Shown piece after piece: positions 7,938-16,077 of a stretch of DNA of 38,541 nucleotides. A program made the position numbers and the translations under genes. Source of the DNA: Candidatus Heimdallarchaeota archaeon (GTDB lineage Archaea > Asgardarchaeota > Heimdallarchaeia > JABLTI01); the NCBI GenBank assembly GCA_019056785.1, contig DXJV01000073.1:65416-103956 (forward strand), read 5' to 3'. Position 1 is the first letter of the stretch. Each line of letters starts with the position of its first letter. The notes under the pieces were generated by a model, which did not search any database, had not been told where the DNA came from, and saw nothing but the letters and a program-made list of their open reading frames with translations.

Positions 7938-9216
7938 TCATTGCTCCTTATGCAACACAAAAGAAACGGGGTGGCGATAGCTGGCTAAGGCTAAAACGTA
8001 ATTGTCAATCTTTTTAGTGGCAAGATAAACAGTCTTCCCTTTAAAACGGCAAAAACGTTCATTATTCTCTCCGGTCTGAATTTCGAGCTCTTGCATGGTC
8101 CGGGTAAAAAGAACTATTCGGAGAGCACGTTTTAAGGCGTGTTTTTTAGCTATGGCAAGAAATTGTTCCTTCTCATCGAGTGAGTTCAATAATTGGCGTT
8201 CTTCTGTTCGAAGGAAGGTTTGTAAAAAGGCCGGTTTGCGAGAAAGTTTATTTTAAAGTAGACGCAGGCTAACAACTTCCAACCAAGACCTTTTAGGGAG
8301 GACATATTGTGTTCGAATGACATGTGAGCGAATTTTTTCCAAGGCACTGAGAGTGTTTCCCATCTTAATTTCAACAATTTGATAACCCGTTGCATGAAGA
8401 ATCACTCCGCCTTTTTTTGTGAGCACAGTAAAGTTAAATGTCCCCTCTTTATTTTTCTCCCTTAAAAAATATAGTGGGGTTTACTAGGGGTGCGGTAAAA
8501 CGTCAAATGAGTTATTTTACTTGGAAGCCCTGCCTTCCCCGTGGCCACAAAATCCAGCAAGCCTATTGCTTGGAAACAGGCTTCAATAGCGAGGGGATTT
8601 ACTACTAACTTTTTATACTTCCAGCCAAATAATTGGCGTTTCGAGAAGTCACCAATGGCAACAACAGTGTGATCATCCAGTTGGTTGATCTCGGCAAGAA
8701 CTTGCAATAAGGGACCGTGTGGTAAGATTTGATAAATCATCTGCCGTGGTAAGAAAGGCTTGTTCTGTATTGGTGGAAGTGCTTGGTGTTTACTTGTCCG
8801 TTCAGCAAATTCGAGCTCTGTTTGAAAGCACAGCCGTTCGCCAGTTTGTTTAGCTGGTTGCCCTTTTAATTCGGGAGCAATTTGAGTTGTGCTAAACCAG
8901 ACTTCGAATCAAATTGTAATGAAGCAATAACCTTCCAAGGACGATCATCCTTAAATTTAATACTGGAAAGAAAAGCCACATTATGAAAAGCGGCAAGTTT
9001 ATTAGAGGGAAGTGCGAGTTTCGCCAATTCGGCAAACAACTCGAGACCAATGACCCCCGGAAGAAAAGAGACATCACCAAAACGATGGTGAGCAAGATAA
9101 GGGTCGCTTGAGAGGGAGAAGGAGCGTTCACAAACAAGGAGGCCTGGTTTTTATTGGGCAACTACACCGAGAAGGGGAAATTCTTTTGGGGAAGGAGTAA
9201 GAGCAGAAGACATCAT
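7938..9216 (-). pseudogene. Decayed polyketide-type dehydratase with phosphopantetheinyl-transferase-like tail
   Basis: Read through its lesions, this stretch encodes a double-hotdog dehydratase like those of polyketide and polyunsaturated-fatty-acid synthases. The first hotdog has AHHRFGDVSFLPG (catalytic His, then the Pro-Gly loop) and GLELFAELAKLALP. The second has HGPLLQVL and NPLAIEACFQAIGL, where family members carry an Asp or Glu. The last part (below about 8250) resembles a 4'-phosphopantetheinyl transferase, with FLAIAKKHALKRAL where WxxKEA is expected. The gene is broken four times: an in-frame TAA at 9153-9151, a frameshift between about 8925 and 8870, another at about 8475-8459 near a T-run, and an in-frame TAA at 8255-8253. 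Start ATG-ATG is at 9216. No ketosynthase, acyl carrier protein or other synthase gene is nearby. The dehydratase match is good, the transferase match weaker. Confidence 0.72.
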
Positions 9217-9344
9217 CTCTCTAGTAAAGAAAACATCTGGCAATTAAGTCTTGTGCTGAACCTGTGGGTTAAAAGAGAAACTCTCAAATGTAAAACATAC
9301 TAGAAGAAAAGATTAAAAAAGGAAAAGACGAAAAAAACCACCGA

Positions 9345-9455
9345 GCCCCGATAGTGTAGTACGGCCTATCATCTTCGGCTGTCACCCGATGGACACGGGT
9401 TCAAAGGGTAAGAAAGAAGAATCTTTTTTACCGGAAACTCCCGTTCGGGGCGCCA
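9345..9455 (+). tRNA. tRNA-Asp(GTC), CCA encoded, interrupted in the T-loop
   Basis: The acceptor stem GCCCCGA (9345-9351) pairs with TCGGGGC (9445-9451), followed by discriminator G (9452) and an encoded CCA. The anticodon loop CTGTCAC carries GTC at 9381-9383, with a stem of four good pairs and one T-T mismatch. The T-stem ACGGG (9395-9399) pairs with CCCGT (9440-9444), but the loop between them is about 33 nt too long because of an intron-like insertion. Without it the molecule is a normal 75-nt tRNA plus CCA. The G discriminator and GTC anticodon fit aspartate. Confidence 0.9.
9406..9438 (+). other. Intron-like insertion in the T-loop of tRNA-Asp
   Basis: Thirty-three bases separate the two halves of the T-loop. 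Bases 9407-9416 (GGTAAGAAAG) pair perfectly with 9423-9432 (CTTTTTTACC, one G-T pair) around a six-base loop, the hairpin expected for an archaeal intron cut by the tRNA splicing endonuclease. The exact ends are ambiguous by one or two bases: excision leaves TTCAAAT or TTCAACT, both acceptable T-loops. I did not resolve a full bulge-helix-bulge motif, so a relaxed form is likely. Confidence 0.75.
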
Positions 9456-9623
9456 TTTCTTATTTCATACCTGTCGTTTGCTTTGTTTTCTTTGGGCTTT
9501 TCCCTCTTTTTTCTTTCAGTAAACCATTATGAAACCTAACTTGAACCTTTAGAACCAAAATAGTACGATTGTCAAAGATTGTTTTTGAAGGACATTACTA
9601 ATACTATTTCATGTGATTAAAAT

Positions 9624-10055
9624 ATGAGAAAAGCAGTTCTTATACCCACTTTAGTAGCAGGCATACTGGTCCTTCTGGCAGGGTCCTCAATTGGAATTTG
9701 GTATGCCTTAGCTCCGAGCGATGACAGCGAACTCTCAGTTGTTAGTCTTTCGACTGACGCCGATTCTGACACAGTAAGTGTCGTTTTAACTTGCGAAGGA
9801 AACGAGTCTGGACACATGCATAGATTCCAACATCGATTCGCCTACATGCACAAATTACAGTTCCGCAATTCTACTTCCAACGAAACTATGTTCGAGCAAC
9901 AATACCAATGGCAATGGCGCCATAGAATCCAAAACGGGAAAAACCATACCTTTCAGTTCCAAATTGAAGGGCTCGAGAAAGGGCAGATGCTTCAATTGCG
10001 AATTGAATACAATAACGGCAAGGTTTTAACCTATAATTTCACTGTAAATCATTAA
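9624..10055 (+). CDS. Small secreted or membrane-anchored protein
   Basis: The 143-residue product starts with a basic residue pair and one long hydrophobic segment (about 6-29), a signal anchor or signal peptide. The rest is hydrophilic and rich in Gln, His and Asn, with several NxS/T sites (for example NES, NST, NET, NHT, NFT) that could be N-glycosylated outside the cell. Alternating hydrophobic positions suggest a beta-sandwich. No catalytic motif is seen and I do not recognise a family. It stands alone on the plus strand between tRNA-Asp and a convergent minus-strand gene. Confidence 0.7.
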   Translation: MRKAVLIPTLVAGILVLLAGSSIGIWYALAPSDDSELSVVSLSTDADSDTVSVVLTCEGNESGHMHRFQHRFAYMHKLQFRNSTSNETMFEQQYQWQWRHRIQNGKNHTFQFQIEGLEKGQMLQLRIEYNNGKVLTYNFTVNH

Positions 10056-10180
10056 TCGTTCCTATAGAAAGTCCAACTTCAAAATACTTGAAAAAGTATT
10101 TTTATCTTTTTTTTCATTTTTTGTGAATTTTACTCTAACCAGACCCTTTTTGCTTAGTCTGTTACAGCTTGATTTAATGA

Positions 10181-10906
10181 TTACATTCGCAGTTTCCGTT
10201 TCAAGTTTGCACCTTTTAAAAGCCGGAAATGGAGGTATAATAAAAAGCCTCCAATTACTACCGTAAGGGCTAAAACATAGAGAGACCAATTTACAGTGAA
10301 TCGATCATAAATATAACTGCTAACAATGAAATCTATTCCTAAGCAAATAATTCCTGCACCTAGAACAATGAGAGCAGCAATATTGAGCCCCTTATTTTTA
10401 AGGAACAATGAGCCTATGCCAATTGCCAATCCAACAGTAATTATAACACAGAGTATTGGCAAGCCAAGACGCAAGTACCAATCGATTTTCCTATTATCCG
10501 CCAGATCAATTACCAATAAATAGATGAAAAAGGGAATCGTTTCGCCAGGCACGATAACAGCAACCTTTTTGGGGAAAAGAAGGGGGCAAGTGATTACTAT
10601 CCACGCCAAGACAAGAGAGGCTATCGGATAGAGGGACCAAGTAATTGTTTTACTTATTATCAAGTCCAGGAAGAGGACAATCAGCAATGTTGTAAGAAGC
10701 GTTACGCTTAGAATTTCCCAAATTAAGAATCGTTTTTGTTTAGTTGTTCTCATTCTTTTCGGTGGTTTGACTTCTTCCGGATAAATTTTTTGCGCAGTTG
10801 GTGGTTCTTGTGTCTCCTCTTCTTGATCAAGGGGTTGTTGGCACAGGGGACAATGAGTCAATCCCTTCTCAATTTCTACACCACAGCGATTGCAAATAGG
10901 CGTCGT
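10181..10906 (-). CDS. Zinc-ribbon membrane protein (DUF6320-like), probable ACG start
   Basis: A zinc ribbon at the N-terminus (CNRC, then CPLC) is followed by a basic linker and about six membrane helices. The first CxxC lies upstream of the only conventional start, a TTG at 10861 that would leave half a zinc ribbon. In the correct frame upstream there is no ATG, GTG or TTG before a TAG. GGAGG (10919-10915 on this strand) overlaps the stop of the acyltransferase gene and lies eight bases before an in-frame ACG at 10906-10904, which I take as the start. ATT at 10897 and ACG at 10903 are alternatives. In bacteria, small zinc-ribbon membrane proteins of the DUF6320 kind are, as I recall, coupled to alcohol-acetyltransferase-like genes, as seen here. 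Function is unknown; membrane topology is clear. Confidence 0.75.
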   Translation of the reverse strand, partial: TTPICNRCGVEIEKGLTHCPLCQQPLDQEEETQEPPTAQKIYPEEVKPPKRMRTTKQKRFLIWEILSVTLLTTLLIVLFLDLIISKTITWSLYPIASLVLAWIVITCPLLFPKKVAVIVPGETIPFFIYLLVIDLADNRKIDWYLRLGLPILCVIITVGLAIGIGSLFLKNKGLNIAALIVLGAGIICLGIDFIVSSYIYDRFTVNWSLYVLALTVVIGGFLLYLHFRLLKGANLKRKLRM

Positions 10907-10918
10907 TGTTCTTTCCTC

Positions 10919-12253
10919 CTAATTTGATGTTATTTTTACTTCTATTCCTTCTTTCACTAAACGAGTAAAAAACAATTTCTCTACTACCGATTCTTTAATG
11001 GTCCGTCCAAAAGTAATGAAGAGTGTATCTTTATAACTTGCAACGGCACAACCCGTTTTCGTCACAGGGCTCGGTGCCGGGATAAAATCAACTTCTTGGA
11101 CAAAGTCACTTACCGGCTCTGGTAAAACTATCCGCCCCAGATTGGTTATGACTCCTGAATAGAGATATTCTCCCAATCGATTATAAATGACCTTTCCAAA
11201 CAATCGCTTAAGGATTAAGGGGGTCATTCGAAGGAGTGGATTAAGCTCTCCTCTCACGTTTCTCGCAACCCATTGATTAATGAATTTATCACAAATCTCT
11301 ACGCGCATATAATGATAAACTTGGTTAACAATTTCTTCGAAAGAATGCTTGCCTAACCGCGGGTCGATTTCTGGTGTAACATAGAGGGAAAAGTTTCGCA
11401 TTGTCTTAGAGGGATATATTCGTCGAAGATTGACCGGTACTTGAAGCCGTATTGGCCGAAGGTGCTTTTGGCGCAGTTTTTTAGGGAGGGCAAAAACGAT
11501 TTCCTGTAAAGAATCCAAATAAATAGCTATAAGGTATTCAGTAAGTGTAAGGTTAAGGGCTTTTGCTTTTGTTAAGACTTTTTTCACAGGCATTTTTCCT
11601 TGAATAACATGGTAGATTCCTTTTGGTTCGAGTTTATAGGGCAGGTGGAAAGCTTTCGATGGGCTTTTTGCTGAAGGAATGGCTTTCTGATAATTACGCT
11701 TAAAAGCATCTTCATACTCTTCAGGATCAACTTTTTCTGTTGCTTTAAATACATCCAGCCAATCCCTTGGTTCGTAACCTTTAAGGCGGAAATATTCTAC
11801 CACCAATGCTTTAAGGAATGTTAGCCCTCCGGTGCCATCTGTAATGCTATGATGAAATTCTACTGCAATGCGATTTTTATATGCTCGAACACGAAAGGGG
11901 AATACACCTTTCTTTGTAATCGGCAATTTCTGGCAGGGGTATTGTTGTTCCACTTCTACTTTTGGCGTTGCAAGATTTTGTTCCCAATAAAACCAAAATA
12001 ATCCTGGTCGGAGATTGACATTGTAATACGGAAAACGCTTTATAATATTTTCAAGTGCTTGTTGTAATTGTTGGATATTTATTGCTTCGTTAAGAGTAAA
12101 TGCAAGCCGAAACATACAAGGAATGCGCGCGGATGTCACCAGTGAAAAAACAGTCGCAGCATTATCTAATCGAAACCAATCTAGTGTTTCTTTATCGCTT
12201 TGCTGTCGCGCGCTTTTTCTTTTCTGAGGAGTATCATTAGATCGTCTGTACAT
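10919..12253 (-). CDS. Alcohol acetyltransferase/condensation-domain superfamily acyltransferase
   Basis: The 444-residue protein belongs to the CoA-dependent acyltransferase (condensation, PapA, WS/DGAT-like) superfamily. The catalytic motif HHSITDG (134-140, HHxxxDG) is intact. The opening TLDWFRLDNAATVFS matches the substrate-channel start of the alcohol acetyltransferase (COG4908) group, and a late GVITNLGRI resembles the structural loop in the second half of the fold. These enzymes transfer an acyl group from CoA or a carrier to an alcohol or amine; the acceptor is unknown here. The start is ATG with CAAGGT upstream. The zinc-ribbon membrane protein follows directly, its ribosome site overlapping this stop codon, so the two are translationally coupled. 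Confidence 0.83.
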   Translation of the reverse strand: MYRRSNDTPQKRKSARQQSDKETLDWFRLDNAATVFSLVTSARIPCMFRLAFTLNEAINIQQLQQALENIIKRFPYYNVNLRPGLFWFYWEQNLATPKVEVEQQYPCQKLPITKKGVFPFRVRAYKNRIAVEFHHSITDGTGGLTFLKALVVEYFRLKGYEPRDWLDVFKATEKVDPEEYEDAFKRNYQKAIPSAKSPSKAFHLPYKLEPKGIYHVIQGKMPVKKVLTKAKALNLTLTEYLIAIYLDSLQEIVFALPKKLRQKHLRPIRLQVPVNLRRIYPSKTMRNFSLYVTPEIDPRLGKHSFEEIVNQVYHYMRVEICDKFINQWVARNVRGELNPLLRMTPLILKRLFGKVIYNRLGEYLYSGVITNLGRIVLPEPVSDFVQEVDFIPAPSPVTKTGCAVASYKDTLFITFGRTIKESVVEKLFFTRLVKEGIEVKITSN

Positions 12254-12357
12254 TAGTTTTAACCTTGAACCAAATAAATTGTAGTTATTCTTTTAGCTTG
12301 TTTTTAATATATCTATTATTTATTATTACATTCAATTTTTGAGTATTTTAAATGAAA

Positions 12358-13203
12358 TTATAAAATGTTCTTTTTCATTGCAGTTATTACAGACAAGAGT
12401 GCCGTATAGGAATCAAGTCGCCGTTCTAAAGGTAATGCAACTAAAGTTTTCTTCTGTATCTTCTGGAAGCTGACATTGGGTTCATAGAGAACATCATAAA
12501 GCACCAGCCCTTCCGGAGGAGCTGGTTTTATCCCTCCAGGTAAAAGAGGGATTTCGGGGTCTAATAATTCGTCAATAATGTTCATTGAAAGGTCTTCGGC
12601 ACCAATTTGTAATACTAATGAAACCATTTTTCGCACCTGATACCATAGAAAACTTCGTGAAGCAAATTCGAATTCCAAAACAGCATTTTTTTTGTGATGG
12701 GTAACTTTGGCGGTTTCCAACGTCAACACAGTAGACTTTTGATAGCCACTCGGCAGAGGATCTGGTTTTTTACAGAGCTTCTTAAAATCATGGGTGCCTT
12801 TTAGGCGCTTTAATGCTTCAGTAAGCAGACCAATGTTTTCGTTTTTATAACGGCAAAAATACCGATAAATGCGCAGAATGGCATCTCTTCGTGCATTGAA
12901 TATGGAGGGGACTTGAGAAATCCCCCAAGCAAAGATATCATCTGGGAGGTTGGCATTAAGTTCTTCAAGGCAAAACTTGTCACGAACGGCATCAAAAGCG
13001 ATCACTTGACCAAGAGCATTTACCCCTTGATCCGTTCGACCAGCAGCAGAATATCGCGCCGAACGTATGTTGTCGATTATTTTTTGTTGTAATAAAGTTT
13101 CGAGAATTGTTCCTTCCACGGTCTGGATGCCTTCTTTTTGCCTTTGGAAACCGTGGTAATTTTGCCCAAGATAAGCGATTTTTATTGCAAACCTTTTTTT
13201 CAT
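12358..13203 (-). CDS. truA: tRNA pseudouridine synthase TruA family
   Basis: The 281-residue enzyme converts uridines of the tRNA anticodon arm (positions 38-40) to pseudouridine. The catalytic segment SAAGRTDQGVNALGQV (52-67) holds the essential Asp58. The N-terminal KIAYLGQNYHGFQRQ and the later FLWYQVRKMV are typical of TruA/Pus3. The frame stays open 33 codons further upstream, but the extension has no family similarity, and the ATG at 13203 has AAGGAAGG just before it. Confidence 0.93.
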   Translation of the reverse strand: MKKRFAIKIAYLGQNYHGFQRQKEGIQTVEGTILETLLQQKIIDNIRSARYSAAGRTDQGVNALGQVIAFDAVRDKFCLEELNANLPDDIFAWGISQVPSIFNARRDAILRIYRYFCRYKNENIGLLTEALKRLKGTHDFKKLCKKPDPLPSGYQKSTVLTLETAKVTHHKKNAVLEFEFASRSFLWYQVRKMVSLVLQIGAEDLSMNIIDELLDPEIPLLPGGIKPAPPEGLVLYDVLYEPNVSFQKIQKKTLVALPLERRLDSYTALLSVITAMKKNIL

Positions 13204-13440
13204 GCCTTCCTTTTTACTCTCATAAACTAAAAAGATTTGTACCCACGAGTGCAGGTTAAGATACCGTATCCCACTCCTCAGCAATGGGTTGTGCGACAGC
13301 AAGATCAGAGCATGCTTTTTAGCCGATGTTGCATACAGTGTTTATTGCTGCATTGCTGACGAAGATATAATGGGTTGCAGATGGACAAACCCCGGAAGAC
13401 GCGATTACTCTATTCTGAATTCTGCCCTTAGCCATACAAG

Positions 13441-13469
13441 CAAATCCCCCTTCATCTTGCAAAAAAATG
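13441..13469 (+). repeat. 29-bp imperfect repeat, copy 1
   Basis: It matches 27685-27713 at 26 of 29 positions; the shared core is TTCATCTTGCAAAAA. Both copies are in otherwise empty intergenic DNA upstream of plus-strand genes. Confidence 0.7.
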
Positions 13470-13678
13470 CAGCCAATGAAAGCATTGATCATTACCCTGA
13501 GAAAAGAAGCAACGAAACAAAAACAGCAGGAATGGCTGGTTGGAAACTTTCGGCGAACTCCTTAAAAAAAAGGTTAAATACTTTATCAATAACTCCTTTT
13601 TTGAGAATAGCAGGTGCTCATTCAAAGCTCCCCACTAGCGAGGAGAGAAAGGCATCGTTCATGTGCCAATACCCATGG

Positions 13679-13686
13679 ATATAAAA
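13679..13686 (+). promoter_or_regulatory. TATA box for the zinc-finger/transglutaminase pair
   Basis: ATATAAAA here is a good archaeal TATA element; transcription would begin near 13708, about 100 bases before the chosen start of the zinc-finger gene. A second similar box (GATATAAATG, about 13742) could serve instead. Confidence 0.45.
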
Positions 13687-13808
13687 CCTTTTCAGGAAAA
13701 AAAAGACAAGATACAGAATAAATCTCCTACAAATAAGTGAAAGATATAAATGGTGGTAAGGAAAAGAAAAAATACCCCCAGTTAGAAAAACGCGGTTGCC
13801 AGAGTAAA

Positions 13809-14210
13809 ATGGTAAATCTTCGAACTGAAACCATCAGATGTATATTGTGCAATCATGAGATTGATTATTCCTCACAAAAAAAAGAGGAGTTATATATCTG
13901 TGCAGAATGTCAGGCATATTTCTGCCAAAAATGTCGAGAAGCAGTTAGGGGCTATGAATCATGCCCGGCCGCACGCTTATTAGGGGTAAAAGAACATAAA
14001 TTAAAATTCATCAAACTCCTCCCGCCAAAAGTGCTTCTTTCCCCGATGAACGGAGCAACAGTCCCAGTTAGCAGGGAAGAAAAGACAAATCAAAAAGCAA
14101 GGGTGAAAATCCTTTCGGAACCATCTGTGAAAATCATCGACAAAGATGACAACAACAAAAAGAGTAGCTCCAAAGGGAAAGCTCGGAAAAAGAACACAAA
14201 ACGGCAGTGA
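13809..14210 (+). CDS. Small cytosolic zinc-finger protein with basic tail
   Basis: The 133-residue product begins with a Cys-rich finger: Cys11, Cys14, Cys31, Cys34, Cys39, Cys42, Cys52 and a possible His63. The run YICAECQAYFCQKC resembles the C-terminal finger of the TFIIH subunit p44/Ssl1 and, less, IBR-type fingers of ubiquitin ligases. The C-terminal third is rich in Lys, Ser and Asp and looks disordered. I chose the ATG at 13809; a GTG at 13737 would add 24 charged residues without similarity. The transglutaminase-like gene starts ten bases after its stop, so the two are probably one operon. Whether it binds nucleic acid or protein cannot be told. Confidence 0.7.
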   Translation: MVNLRTETIRCILCNHEIDYSSQKKEELYICAECQAYFCQKCREAVRGYESCPAARLLGVKEHKLKFIKLLPPKVLLSPMNGATVPVSREEKTNQKARVKILSEPSVKIIDKDDNNKKSSSKGKARKKNTKRQ

Positions 14211-14220
14211 AAATGTAGCA

Positions 14221-15945
14221 ATGCTTTTAAGACCATTTCTTGTTATAAGCGCGACAAGTCAGCAACCATTAACCGCTGCAAACATAATAACGAATGGGCA
14301 AACATTGCGTATTTTAATCATTCCGGAAGAGGGAGACGAAGAGATAGAGGAACAGCTGCAAGTGGTAATCTACAATCCGATTGATGCACCGGTTGTCGTT
14401 GGGAAAGTTCCGACACTTAAAACTGAGACGATTGCCTCTTTTAATGTTCAAATTCCAGAAAACTGGATAGCAGGAAATTATCGCCTTGTTCTCATGAAAA
14501 AAGCGAGCGGCGAAATTGTAAAGAGTAATTTTTTTACTATGAAAGCCACCACCCCACTGGGAAAACACCTCACAGAGCGGATACTTTCTCCCCACTGGCA
14601 GATAAACTATAAAGTTCAGATAAGTAATCCAACAGATAAACCAGTCGGAAACTTTTCCGCTTTTGTAGCCTTACCAATAACAATCCCACCACATCAAATT
14701 GTTAAACGATTGACCGTTTCCCCAGAAACAGTGCGACTTTCCTCAGATGTAGAAGGAAACCACTGGGCCCATTATGAGGTGACGCGTATAGCTCCCGGGC
14801 AGACTCTTGAGTTACGCTATAGTGCGGTTATTCAAAGAAAACCATTTTTGATGGCACCCACCCTTGAAAACGTGAAACAGGTAGCAAATCCATATGCCAA
14901 AACGTTTCTTAAACCATATCTTGCATCAGAAGCCCATATCGAAAGTACGCACCCACGAATTATCGAGCTGGCAAAAAACATTGTAACAGACCATCCGATA
15001 AAATTTGCAAAACGAGCAATACAAATAGTGAATCAAATTTTAAGGTATGAAATTCAACCGGAAGAATATGGAGCTGCATATGCAGTTGAAACAGGGAGGG
15101 GGGACTGCACAGAATTTGCCGCACTCTTTGTCGCTCTTTGTAGAGCAAAAGGGATCCCCGCACGTGTTGTTGCCGGATTTGGAATGGGACAGCGATGGGA
15201 GCGACATGCAATGGCAGAAATTCTTGTGGGGGGACGGTGGTTGCCAGTAGATGTTACAGGACAACAAGGAACCCATCCTTCTCTTGGTTTACAAACTAAC
15301 ATAATCACTCTTACCCGTGGAAATTGGATGGGGGGGACACTCGCAAAAGAAATTTCTTATCGATACCAAATCCTGGAACCAAGGCAAAAATTAGCAATTG
15401 GGGTGGATTGGAAAATAACCTTAAAAAAGAGCAGGGCAGATCCGCTTTCAAAGGAAAACATGAAAAGCTCGGTCCGGGTTTTATCTTCGCGCTCGCCAGC
15501 ATTAGTGGAAACAAAAGTGAAAATCGTAAGAGAGACCCTTGGAGAAGAGCGATTAATGCAGCTTAAAACCAAATCCACAGATAAGCCGGTGAAAATGGAC
15601 CAAAACATCAAGATCTCTTTGAGAGCCACGCGAAAAAAAGGGCTCTTTATTCTCCCTACCTTACCCGACGTCATAAAAACCGTTGCTTTGAAAAAGAAGC
15701 GACTTATTATTCAAAACAAAACTGACCGGGTGCAAAGAGGGTGCCTTGAAATCCACGAGCGGGACAATTTTGGGGTGATACGTTTACTAAGCATCCGGGG
15801 GCTGCTCTTAGAGCCGGAAAGTGAACGGCAGGTGCAGCTAGGACTCACGTCTGCACGGAAAGGGCTGGTAACATTACAATTCCTATTCATAAACCGTATA
15901 GGGCGAGTACTCGCAAAAGAAGAAAGGACCATTAGTTTGTTTTAG
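14221..15945 (+). CDS. Transglutaminase-like cysteine protease-fold protein with flanking beta domains
   Basis: A transglutaminase-like core lies in the middle of this 574-residue protein. Its triad is visible: the Cys in GRGDCTEFAALFVALC (residue 296 of this form), the His in RHAMAEIL (329) and the Asp in LPVDVTG (344). Before it are about 200 residues of beta-rich sequence resembling Ig-like or adhesion modules, and after it about 200 more. Members cleave or cross-link proteins, or act on peptides of cell envelopes; the substrate here is unknown. No clear signal peptide is seen, so location is uncertain. The ATG at 14221 follows the zinc-finger gene by ten bases; an ATG at 14146 would overlap that gene by 65 bases and add a basic stretch that merely mirrors the other frame. 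Confidence 0.85.
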   Translation: MLLRPFLVISATSQQPLTAANIITNGQTLRILIIPEEGDEEIEEQLQVVIYNPIDAPVVVGKVPTLKTETIASFNVQIPENWIAGNYRLVLMKKASGEIVKSNFFTMKATTPLGKHLTERILSPHWQINYKVQISNPTDKPVGNFSAFVALPITIPPHQIVKRLTVSPETVRLSSDVEGNHWAHYEVTRIAPGQTLELRYSAVIQRKPFLMAPTLENVKQVANPYAKTFLKPYLASEAHIESTHPRIIELAKNIVTDHPIKFAKRAIQIVNQILRYEIQPEEYGAAYAVETGRGDCTEFAALFVALCRAKGIPARVVAGFGMGQRWERHAMAEILVGGRWLPVDVTGQQGTHPSLGLQTNIITLTRGNWMGGTLAKEISYRYQILEPRQKLAIGVDWKITLKKSRADPLSKENMKSSVRVLSSRSPALVETKVKIVRETLGEERLMQLKTKSTDKPVKMDQNIKISLRATRKKGLFILPTLPDVIKTVALKKKRLIIQNKTDRVQRGCLEIHERDNFGVIRLLSIRGLLLEPESERQVQLGLTSARKGLVTLQFLFINRIGRVLAKEERTISLF

Positions 15946-16045
15946 GGAACCAAAGCAAGGGAAAAAAGTCCCTTTTCATGAACAAAAGGGAGAGAATGCG
16001 AACCTGTGAAGCGAGAAAAAATTGTCAATAAGAGCAAAAGTACAT

Positions 16046-16053
16046 TTTTATAC
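16046..16053 (+). promoter_or_regulatory. TATA box placed for a leaderless transcript
   Basis: TTTTATAC is centred about 29 bases before the ATG at 16078, the spacing at which archaeal transcription starts at or next to the start codon. No ribosome-binding site is present, which agrees with a leaderless mRNA. Confidence 0.5.
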
Positions 16054-16077
16054 TAAAGACATCTTTTACTACTTATT

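Larger units (their letters stand above)
13204..13808. other. Gene-poor intergenic stretch between divergent genes
   Basis: About 600 bases separate truA from the zinc-finger gene. A 131-codon plus-strand frame (13289-13684) has no recognisable domain and is probably fortuitous. The stretch contains one copy of a 29-bp imperfect repeat (13441-13469), a TTAAATAC box near 13572 and a second TATA-like box at 13679. A small RNA from the first box is possible but I see no known RNA fold. Confidence 0.5.

Noticed and set aside
13289..13684. 131-codon plus-strand frame between truA and the zinc-finger gene
   Set aside because: No hydrophobic core, domain or ribosome site is evident, and a TATA-like box and a repeat lie inside it.
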